From Lachnospiraceae bacterium (lineage in GTDB: Bacteria; Bacillota; Clostridia; Lachnospirales; Lachnospiraceae): a stretch of 5,221 nt of DNA. Of this stretch, positions 1 through 4,990 are shown piece by piece. A program made the position numbers and the translations under genes. The stretch is from the NCBI GenBank assembly GCA_009774535.1, contig VSNY01000144.1, positions 1-5,221 on the forward strand, read 5' to 3'. The notes beneath the pieces are model-generated. The model had not been told where the DNA came from. It did no database searches and saw nothing but the letters and a program-made list of their open reading frames with translations. Every line of letters starts with the position of its first letter. Within the stretch, counting starts at the first letter, position 1.

Positions 1-93
1 TCTATATCTATTAAAAATCCGGTAATCTTTACTCTTTTTCACATCTAAAAGCGAAATCTCTGCTGGGATATGAAGAAATTTCAGATTATTATG
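1..93. other. Flank downstream of the secreted-protein gene, no assigned feature
   Basis: I see no stem followed by a T-run here, so the end of the upstream transcript is not marked. On the minus strand the frame continuing directly after the TGA stop at 94-96 stays open for 31 codons to the window edge, while every other frame is closed. That is too short to claim coding sequence. No ribosome binding site followed by a start codon is visible. Confidence 0.3.
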
Positions 94-1398
94 TCATTTT
101 GCAAAAGAATCCAGCTGTATCGCCACCATATGATCTAACGGCGCCAGCGCCTTTCCTTTTCCATCCGTTCCTTCCATATACTTCTGCGCCCCTGATTCAA
201 ATAAGACCAGCAATTCATCTCCCGCAATTGCCAGTTCTTCGGAACAAGGCGGCATCTCCACGCATTCTGCAGGCTTTTCCGGACGCTTGCTCAGGTCGTA
301 TGCGGAACGATAGACTTTGATATAAGAGGATTTGTCGCGTCCAAAAGAAGTACTCAGATAGACGTGTCCGTCTTCATCAAATGCGACGCCCTGTACCTTA
401 TCCGGGATTGCGAATTCTTCACATTCTTCCAAAGCGCCGCCGCTGTATCGGTAAGATTTCATAATGGATTTAAAAAACCTGGTATGTGTCGCAATCCAGA
501 GCTTTCCGCTAAAAAATGTGATGCAGGAAGGAGAATTGGAAACACGGTACTCTTCATGCTTTTGTGTCAGTTCTACGGTCCTGCCTGGCTGGTGTCTGGC
601 AATTTCTTTGACCAATGCATAATCCAGCCGTTCAATCGTGCGGTAATTGGAGTGGCAGATCCACAGATTTTCTCCATCGTAGCAGATCCCGCCCAAATGA
701 CTGCCTTTTTTCATGGAAAGCGTAACCAGATATGCTCCTGTGCGGCGGTCGAATACATACAGCGAACCGTAATTCTCGTGATTTCCCGTGCTGTAGGATG
801 TGACAAGAATATGTTCTTCGGTTACGCACAGGCCCTGCGGACATTGGTCTACACTGAATAATTTATTGTTGATATAATCTTCAAACCTGGTTCCTGGCAT
901 GCCGGGGATATCCAGATCTTCTAAGATTCGGTAGTTCATGTTGGACAGCTTTTTTTCCGGTGACCTTGTCAAGCTGCCTGCGCCGTAAGAGTACAGCTGG
1001 ATATTCATGGTACCGGATATTTTTTTCGTCCATTTGGCATAAAGAATCAGGTTGCCGTTCTGGCAGTCCTCTATTCCGGTCAGAGGATGCTTATAGCTGC
1101 TGTCTGTATACCAGCCTGCAAAATTATAGCCTTCCCTCTTTGGCGACATCAGCTTCATTGGCAGCAGCTGTTCATAATAGACGGATGGATTCAGGTAATG
1201 GTTTTCACCCAGATTCAGATTGTAGATAATATGATAGACTGGAATGCTGCTGTTCAAATTATTTGCAGCATCCAGAATACTGCTATCATAAACAGAAGGA
1301 GAAAGCGGTCGTTCCATGACGCCGCACCCCTTTGTCAGCTGCGGTTGTTCCAATAACAGAACAACTGCAAGAAGAATGCAGAGCATCATACGCGCCAT
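94..1398 (-). CDS. Secreted InlB-repeat protein with beta-propeller-like C-terminal region
   Basis: This is a 434-aa protein of unknown specific function, probably exported. Residues 1-24 look like a Sec signal peptide: Arg3, then a hydrophobic core of Leu, Val, Ile and Ala at 5-16. The TKGC at 22-25 only loosely resembles a lipobox, so lipoprotein status is doubtful. Residues about 53-126 match a Listeria-Bacteroides (InlB B-type) repeat, with the typical REGYNFAGWYTD at 88-99 and LYAKW at 119-123. From about 185 onward, four or five blade-like strands recur (near 189-217, 236-259, 291-318, 336-363 and 386-408), often with a hydrophobic-Asp-Gly-hydrophobic pattern such as FDEDGHVYLST. This suggests a YncE/SGL-type beta-propeller. 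No LPXTG motif or C-terminal membrane anchor is present. The ATG at 1396-1398 is supported by AAGGAGGAG at 1409-1417, 10 nt upstream. The gene starts 76 nt after the EF-G-like stop and may share its transcript. Ligand and substrate are unknown; adhesion or envelope binding is inference from the InlB repeat. Confidence 0.85.
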   Translation of the reverse strand: MARMMLCILLAVVLLLEQPQLTKGCGVMERPLSPSVYDSSILDAANNLNSSIPVYHIIYNLNLGENHYLNPSVYYEQLLPMKLMSPKREGYNFAGWYTDSSYKHPLTGIEDCQNGNLILYAKWTKKISGTMNIQLYSYGAGSLTRSPEKKLSNMNYRILEDLDIPGMPGTRFEDYINNKLFSVDQCPQGLCVTEEHILVTSYSTGNHENYGSLYVFDRRTGAYLVTLSMKKGSHLGGICYDGENLWICHSNYRTIERLDYALVKEIARHQPGRTVELTQKHEEYRVSNSPSCITFFSGKLWIATHTRFFKSIMKSYRYSGGALEECEEFAIPDKVQGVAFDEDGHVYLSTSFGRDKSSYIKVYRSAYDLSKRPEKPAECVEMPPCSEELAIAGDELLVLFESGAQKYMEGTDGKGKALAPLDHMVAIQLDSFAK

Positions 1399-1474
1399 TT
1401 TCCACCGGCTCCTCCTTCCATTTTTATGATTCCAAAGATTTTAATGAATCAAATGCTTTTGTTCGTAAATGAAA
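1399..1474. other. Short gap between the EF-G-like gene and the secreted-protein gene
   Basis: These 76 nt hold the AAGGAGGAG ribosome binding site (1409-1417) of the downstream gene. There is also a weak AT-rich inverted repeat, TGATTC at 1427-1432 with GAATCA at 1446-1451. I see no T-run after a stable stem and no convincing promoter. Read-through transcription from the EF-G-like gene is therefore plausible but not shown. Confidence 0.4.
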
Positions 1475-3565
1475 TTACTCTTCAATATTTACCAGTTTAT
1501 TAGCTCTGGCTTCAATCTCGCGTTTTTGTACATCTTCCGGAGCCTGCTCGTAACGGGCAAGTTCATAGCGGTAAGTGCCTTCTCCGCCGGTAATCGAACG
1601 CAATACAGTCGTATAGCCATCCAATTCCGTATAAGGAATGTCTGCCGTAATTTCCTGTTTGCCGCCTTCCACCGGATTCATGCCAAGGACACGCGCACGA
1701 CGTTTGTTCAAATCACCCATAATGTCGCCGGTATATTTATCGGATGCGGTTACCACCATAGATGCAATCGGCTCTAACAATACAGGAGAAGCCTGTAAAA
1801 ATCCTTTTTTAAACGCCTGCGCCGCAGCAACTTTAAATGCAAGTTCGGAAGAATCTACCGGATGGTAAGACCCGTCGTACAGATTTGCCTTAATGCCGAC
1901 TACCGGATAAGCAGCAAGCGGGCCGCTCTTAACAGATTCCTGAATGCCCTTTTCAACTGCCGGGAAGTAGTTTTTCGGAACTGCCCCGCCGACAACGGTC
2001 TGTGAAAATTCGTAAGGCGTCTCCAGATCACCGGATGGCTCAAAGGTCATTTTTACATGGCCATACTGCCCGTGTCCGCCAGACTGTTTTTTATATTTGT
2101 ATTCAACATCCGCTTTTTTTCTGACTGTTTCACGGAACGCAACTTTTGCTTTTCCAAGTTCGATCTCTACCTTATAACGGTTCGCCAGTTTGCTGACAAC
2201 TACATCCAGCTGCTGCTCTCCTATACCGTAGATCAGTGTCTGTCCATTGGCGCTGTCATTTACCACCTTCAATGTCAGGTCTTCATGAGTCAGCTTGGTC
2301 AAAGCCTGGGACGCTTTGTCCACATCTGCTTTGTTCTTTACTTTATAACGCTTGCATGTATATGGCGTCGACAACGAGGTACGGATGTATAAGATCGGAT
2401 TTGCCTTTGTGGACAATGAATCCGTTGTGCGTGCTTTGTTCAGCTTTGCAAGCGCGCCGATATCACCAGCATGCAGTTCTTTGACTTCTTCGGCCTTTGC
2501 CCCTCTCATAACATAGAGTTTCCCAATTTTCTCTTCCGTATCCCTGTGATAATTTAACAATACGTCATCGGTCTTTAAAACGCCTGAATTCACCTTAATC
2601 AGAGAGTATTTGCCAATAAATGGGTCCTGAATCGTCTTGAATATGTAAGCAGACTTCGGCTTAGAGAAATCATAATCTGCCTGATATACTTCGTTCGTTG
2701 TAGCGTTAATGCCTGCGCACGACCTTTTATCCGGACTTGGAAAATATTTGGTGATATCGTCAAGCAGCGTGTAAACACCTTGGGCCAGAATACAGGAACC
2801 CATGGAAACCGGAATGATACTGCCGTCATTGACATTTACGCGCAGCGCCTGGCGGATTTCATTTTCTGAAAATTCTTCCCCGTTAAAATAACGATCCATA
2901 AACTCTTCGCTCGTCTCAGCCACGGCCTCTATAAGCGCTTCCCTGCATTTTTCCAGGTTCGGCACGGAATAATCCGGCATATCCATCGGCACGACTTCCC
3001 CTTTGTCATTCCAGCGGTTCGCAGTCTGTGCCACAATATTTACATAACCGATAAATTTTTCATTTTCACGGATCGGCAGATGGAACGGCGCAATTTTTTT
3101 GCCATACAGTTCCTGCAGATCTTCCACTACCTGACGGAAACTTGCGTTATCAATATCCATATCCGTTACGAAAAACATGCGCGGCAGTTTATAACGTTCA
3201 CACATTTCCCATGCTTTTTTTGTCCCTACTTCAATGCCAGCCTTACCGCTGACTACAATAATCGCCGCATCTGCCACACTGACTGCTTCTTCTGCTTCCC
3301 CGACAAAATCAAAGTAGCCTGGGGTATCCAGGATATTGATCTTTGTATTCTCCCAAAGAATCGGGACTACTGTCGTCTGAATGGAAAAGGAACGCTTGAT
3401 CTCTTCTTTATCAAAATCGCTGACAGTGTTGCCGTCGCTGATTTTGCCCATGCGGTTTGTCTGGCCTGACAGATACGCCATTGCTTCTACCAGGCTTGTC
3501 TTGCCTGCTCCGCCATGTCCTAAGAGTACCACGTTGCGTATCCTGTCTGTTGTAAATACCTCCAT
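1475..3565 (-). CDS. EF-G-like translational GTPase paralogue with altered G motifs
   Basis: This 696-aa protein has normal EF-G length and the full EF-G domain order. The GTPase domain covers about 1-280, with P-loop GHGGAGKT at 16-23 and DTPGYFDF at 80-87. Domain II follows at about 303-390 and domain III at about 402-480. Domain IV has QSGGHGQYGHVKM and the tip sequence YDGSYHPVDSSELAFK, and domain V has GDIMGDLNKRRARVLGM. EF-G moves tRNAs and mRNA through the ribosome after peptide transfer. Three motifs differ from canonical EF-G. RGITI is replaced by RSFSI at 58-62. The catalytic His of DTPGHVDF is Tyr84. The base-recognising NKMD is TDMD at 134-137. To my memory similar changes recur in a clostridial EF-G-like family, so this is likely a second copy beside a normal fusA, and automatic annotation would probably say fusA. 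The start at 3565 (ATG) is preferred because AGGAGG at 3577-3582 lies 11 nt upstream; the in-frame GTG at 3586 would place that site inside the gene. True translocase activity is uncertain. Confidence 0.93.
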   Translation of the reverse strand: MEVFTTDRIRNVVLLGHGGAGKTSLVEAMAYLSGQTNRMGKISDGNTVSDFDKEEIKRSFSIQTTVVPILWENTKINILDTPGYFDFVGEAEEAVSVADAAIIVVSGKAGIEVGTKKAWEMCERYKLPRMFFVTDMDIDNASFRQVVEDLQELYGKKIAPFHLPIRENEKFIGYVNIVAQTANRWNDKGEVVPMDMPDYSVPNLEKCREALIEAVAETSEEFMDRYFNGEEFSENEIRQALRVNVNDGSIIPVSMGSCILAQGVYTLLDDITKYFPSPDKRSCAGINATTNEVYQADYDFSKPKSAYIFKTIQDPFIGKYSLIKVNSGVLKTDDVLLNYHRDTEEKIGKLYVMRGAKAEEVKELHAGDIGALAKLNKARTTDSLSTKANPILYIRTSLSTPYTCKRYKVKNKADVDKASQALTKLTHEDLTLKVVNDSANGQTLIYGIGEQQLDVVVSKLANRYKVEIELGKAKVAFRETVRKKADVEYKYKKQSGGHGQYGHVKMTFEPSGDLETPYEFSQTVVGGAVPKNYFPAVEKGIQESVKSGPLAAYPVVGIKANLYDGSYHPVDSSELAFKVAAAQAFKKGFLQASPVLLEPIASMVVTASDKYTGDIMGDLNKRRARVLGMNPVEGGKQEITADIPYTELDGYTTVLRSITGGEGTYRYELARYEQAPEDVQKREIEARANKLVNIEE

Positions 3566-3576
3566 ATTGTTTCTTA

Positions 3577-3582
3577 CCTCCT
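3577..3582 (-). promoter_or_regulatory. Ribosome binding site deciding the EF-G-like start
   Basis: AGGAGG on the minus strand lies 11 nt before the ATG at 3563-3565. The longer frame from the GTG at 3584-3586 would include this site within its first codons, and no Shine-Dalgarno sequence precedes that GTG. The ATG-initiated protein also begins with residues typical of the family (METVF-like, then DRIRNVVLLGHGG). Confidence 0.8.
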
Positions 3583-3602
3583 GCACATTTTTTGTAAAAC
3601 TT

Positions 3603-3653
3603 ATGCGTTCTTACGGACTCTGCAGGCGCTGCAAAATCCTGTGCGAACAGCAT
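3603..3653 (-). promoter_or_regulatory. Foldable 5' leader of the EF-G-like mRNA
   Basis: Within the roughly 110-nt leader, ATGCTGTTC (3645-3653) can pair with GAACGCAT (3603-3610), with one bulged T. This encloses a second hairpin, TGCAG-CGC-CTGCA (3621-3633). The nested fold ends 20 nt before the AGGAGG site. No T-run follows, so it does not look like a transcription attenuator. Any control of translation is inference; I do not recognise a known riboswitch class. Confidence 0.25.
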
Positions 3654-3683
3654 CGGTTCTGGTCTGTCGCAAACACTATATTA

Positions 3684-3712
3684 ATTTTAACAAAGTTCAT
3701 GGGCAATTACAA
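3684..3712 (-). promoter_or_regulatory. Probable sigma-A promoter of the EF-G-like gene
   Basis: On the minus strand a -35-like TTGTAA (3707-3712) and a -10-like TAAAAT (3684-3689) are separated by exactly 17 nt. Transcription would begin near 3676-3678 and give a leader of about 110 nt before the ATG at 3565. It is the best hexamer pair in the gap, but AT-rich sequence makes such matches easy to find. Confidence 0.45.
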
Positions 3713-3770
3713 CAATTTTTTTGATTTTTTATGGATACTATAAAGCAAAATATACAATGGATGGGATAAT

Positions 3771-3802
3771 GGGCGGTGGGGAAGAATTCCCGCCCACCGC
3801 CC
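3771..3802. repeat. GC-rich 10-bp inverted repeat (terminator-like, no T-run)
   Basis: GGGCGGTGGG (3771-3780) and CCCACCGCCC (3793-3802) form a perfect 10-bp stem around a 12-nt loop. It stands out in an AT-rich gap, between the Rpn gene and the EF-G-like promoter. Neither strand has a T-run after the stem, so it is not a textbook intrinsic terminator. It could still stop or pause RNA polymerase, protect the 3' end of the Rpn mRNA, or be a protein site. Confidence 0.45.
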
Positions 3803-3853
3803 GCAGAGTCTGGTTATGGCAGGCTTTTCAACAGTTGCCGCTAATTTCAAGAT

Positions 3854-3945
3854 CTGACTTTCAGTTATGTCAAGTCAGAAAATGCCCAATAACCATGCAA
3901 AATACCATTTCGTATTTTCGTGGAAATGTCTTCCTGAAAGGAAGA
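3854..3945. repeat. Cluster of three small inverted repeats
   Basis: Three perfect short inverted repeats sit within 92 nt. They are CTGACTT/AAGTCAG (3854-3860 with 3872-3878, 11-nt loop), AAAATAC/GTATTTT (3899-3905 with 3912-3918, 6-nt loop) and TCTTCC/GGAAGA (3929-3934 with 3940-3945, 5-nt loop). With the hairpin at 3771-3802 they would form a run of four stems in the 3' region of an Rpn transcript. Each alone is weak; the clustering is what makes them worth recording. Confidence 0.35.
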
Positions 3946-4059
3946 TATCGAGACAAATGTTACCTGTGTTGTCAATGATATTGGCTGTGATAATACTGTC
4001 TGATCTAAAATTCCAACTCGCTTTTCTGCTTTCTTGTTCATTGCAAATATGCTTTACAC

Positions 4060-4087
4060 TTTTCTGTGACAACATATCAAATTCTTC
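4060..4087 (-). pseudogene. Remnant of an Rpn paralogue (internal-start segment only)
   Basis: Positions 4060-4084 match 4390-4414 of the Rpn gene at 23 of 25 bases. On the minus strand this reads EEFDMLSQK against EEFDMLAQK in the intact gene. The remnant lies in the same frame as the Rpn gene, 12 nt past its TAA, and is preceded by a TGA at 4088-4090. After the match the frame stays open from the ATG at 4075 to a TGA at 3875 (66 aa), but that tail resembles nothing I recognise. It is most simply the leftover of a second Rpn gene, or of a tail replaced by recombination. The retained segment coincides with the putative internal start of the intact gene. Confidence 0.55.
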
Positions 4088-4099
4088 TCAGAAGTCTTT

Positions 4100-4405
4100 T
4101 TAAATACCATATTGTTTCATAAGTTGTTGTTGAAAATCCATATCTCTTGTAGATCTCTCTAAATCCTCAAAACGTTGTTCCTGTATCAAATATGCACACA
4201 ATTTATTAATGCGTTCTGCTCCACGTTTCTCTCCACGTTTCTCTCCACGTTTCTCTCCACGTTCCTCAGCTTCCAGTATCATTTGATTATGATCCCGTAT
4301 AGCTTTTTCACGTGCTTCATACTCCAACCGTTTTTCCCGATCCTGGCTGATGATTTGTAACCGTTCATATGCGCTTTCAATATATTGATTTTTCTGTGCC
4401 AGCAT
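4100..4405 (-). CDS. Putative internally started Rpn small product (RpnS-like antitoxin)
   Basis: Inside the Rpn gene and in the same frame, AAGGAGG at 4414-4420 stands 8 nt before the ATG at 4403-4405. This is better spacing than the full-length gene's own site. Translation from it gives a 101-aa C-terminal protein beginning MLAQKNQYIESAY and containing all the GEKR repeats. In E. coli, Rpn loci are known to make such a small C-terminal protein from an internal start; it binds and blocks the toxic full-length nuclease, and its dimer helix can carry four-residue repeats of variable number. The match here in position, start signal and repeat type is close. The SD bases also encode Lys-Glu-Glu, so selection on protein sequence could explain them. 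Separate expression is inferred, not shown. Confidence 0.45.
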   Translation of the reverse strand: MLAQKNQYIESAYERLQIISQDREKRLEYEAREKAIRDHNQMILEAEERGEKRGEKRGEKRGAERINKLCAYLIQEQRFEDLERSTRDMDFQQQLMKQYGI

Positions 4406-4963
4406 ATCAAATTCCTCCTTCCGCTCTGAATTAATAAACTTTGCCCAAAGCTCTACATCGCTGCTGTCTTCTTTTAGTTCTTTCGGAAGTTTTGGAAGTT
4501 CTATAAGGTGAAACTCCATTTTGTCTGTATAAATAAATCTGCGTGTATCCTCGCGGATATGAAAACAGGAATAGAACTCTGTTTCATTTGGAAAAAGTTC
4601 AAAATCTAAAATACTGATATTAATGCACTTTTTAAATACATGATAACTTTGTCCTGGTGAGATCTGATCTGTATACATCTTTGACAGATAAAACAACGAC
4701 CGTTCAGCCCATACTTTCAACTGCGACAGATGTATTTCTATATCAATTTCTGCACTGTCGTTCATCAGGAGGCGGACGTCTAAAATCCCCTGTTTATCGT
4801 CCGCATGCTCCCTGCGCAGATTTGTATTAAGGATCTGCGTTTCTTTCATATCTTCCGGATGGATTTTCAGCACTGCAGCCAGAAAACCAGTACGGGCTTT
4901 TTCATCCGTCATAATCTCTTTAAACGCGAAATCCACTTTAGGCTTCATTAAAAATTGTACCAT
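4100..4963 (-). CDS. Rpn-family PD-(D/E)XK nuclease / putative transposase
   Basis: This 287-aa protein belongs to the Rpn / PDDEXK_2 (PF12784-like) family, whose members are often labelled recombination-promoting nucleases or putative transposases. E. coli relatives are DNA endonucleases and some act in phage defence. The nuclease core covers about 6-180. It starts with KPKVDFAFKEIM, and the active-site strands carry Asp62 (GILDVRLLM) and Glu76 (EIDIEIHLS). The usual ExQ appears as Glu76-Ile-His78, a possible loss or weakening of the third catalytic position. WAERSLFYLSKMY follows, as usual for the family. Residues about 185-260 are highly charged and helical, with GEKR units at about 233-249, then a short tail ending in MKQYGI. 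The ATG at 4963 is preferred, with AGGAGG at 4976-4981 12 nt upstream; the in-frame TTG (4990) and ATG (4987) would put that site inside the gene. A 33-bp repeat array lies immediately upstream. Confidence 0.88.
   Translation of the reverse strand: MVQFLMKPKVDFAFKEIMTDEKARTGFLAAVLKIHPEDMKETQILNTNLRREHADDKQGILDVRLLMNDSAEIDIEIHLSQLKVWAERSLFYLSKMYTDQISPGQSYHVFKKCINISILDFELFPNETEFYSCFHIREDTRRFIYTDKMEFHLIELPKLPKELKEDSSDVELWAKFINSERKEEFDMLAQKNQYIESAYERLQIISQDREKRLEYEAREKAIRDHNQMILEAEERGEKRGEKRGEKRGAERINKLCAYLIQEQRFEDLERSTRDMDFQQQLMKQYGI
4219..4266 (-). repeat. In-frame 12-bp tandem repeat encoding GEKR units
   Basis: Four contiguous copies of a 12-bp unit (plus strand CTCCACGTTTCT) run from 4219 to 4266. 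The first three are identical and the fourth has one change. On the minus strand they encode Gly-Glu-Lys-Arg units in the charged helical tail of the Rpn protein. Copy gain or loss by replication slippage keeps the frame, so this is a likely length-variable site. Confidence 0.92.
4414..4420 (-). promoter_or_regulatory. Internal Shine-Dalgarno site within the Rpn gene
   Basis: AAGGAGG on the minus strand is followed after 8 nt by ATG (4403-4405), in frame with the Rpn gene. It would start the 101-aa C-terminal product. The same stretch encodes KEE of the full-length protein. Confidence 0.5.
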
Positions 4964-4975
4964 AATAGCAGCGTT

Positions 4976-4981
4976 CCTCCT
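4976..4981 (-). promoter_or_regulatory. Ribosome binding site deciding the Rpn start
   Basis: AGGAGG on the minus strand lies 12 nt before the ATG at 4961-4963. Earlier in-frame starts (ATG at 4985-4987, TTG at 4988-4990) lie upstream of this site and have no Shine-Dalgarno sequence of their own that I can see. Confidence 0.65.
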
Positions 4982-4990
4982 TTTCATCAA

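Larger units (their letters stand above)
3566..4099. other. 534-nt intergenic region between the Rpn gene and the EF-G-like gene
   Basis: I see no complete gene here. From right to left it contains a short remnant of an Rpn paralogue (4060-4087) and an open frame of 66 codons continuing from it to a TGA at 3875, with no recognisable product. Next come three small inverted repeats (3854-3945), a GC-rich hairpin (3771-3802), a sigma-A-like promoter (3684-3712) and a foldable leader ahead of the EF-G-like gene. No T-rich intrinsic terminator for the Rpn transcript is evident. Confidence 0.6.

Noticed and set aside
364..861. 165-aa plus-strand frame opposite the secreted-protein gene
   Set aside because: It lies fully antisense to a gene with clear domains and has no family resemblance or start signal.
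1427..1451. Terminator between the EF-G-like gene and the secreted-protein gene
   Set aside because: The stem is only 6 bp, mostly AT, with a 13-nt loop and no T-run.
3411..3653. 80-aa minus-strand frame starting in the EF-G-like leader
   Set aside because: It overlaps the EF-G-like gene in another frame, has no convincing ribosome binding site and resembles no protein family; it is a shadow frame.
3721..3745. Plus-strand promoter (TTGATT ... TATAAA)
   Set aside because: The hexamers are only 12 nt apart and no plus-strand gene follows.
3763..3781. G-quadruplex on the plus strand
   Set aside because: One of the four G-runs is only two bases, so at most a two-layer fold is possible, and the perfect 10-bp hairpin overlapping it is a simpler explanation.
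4175..4360. Plus-strand frame with repeated Phe-Leu-Ser-Thr residues
   Set aside because: This is the antisense reading of the GEKR-encoding 12-bp repeat, not an independent gene.
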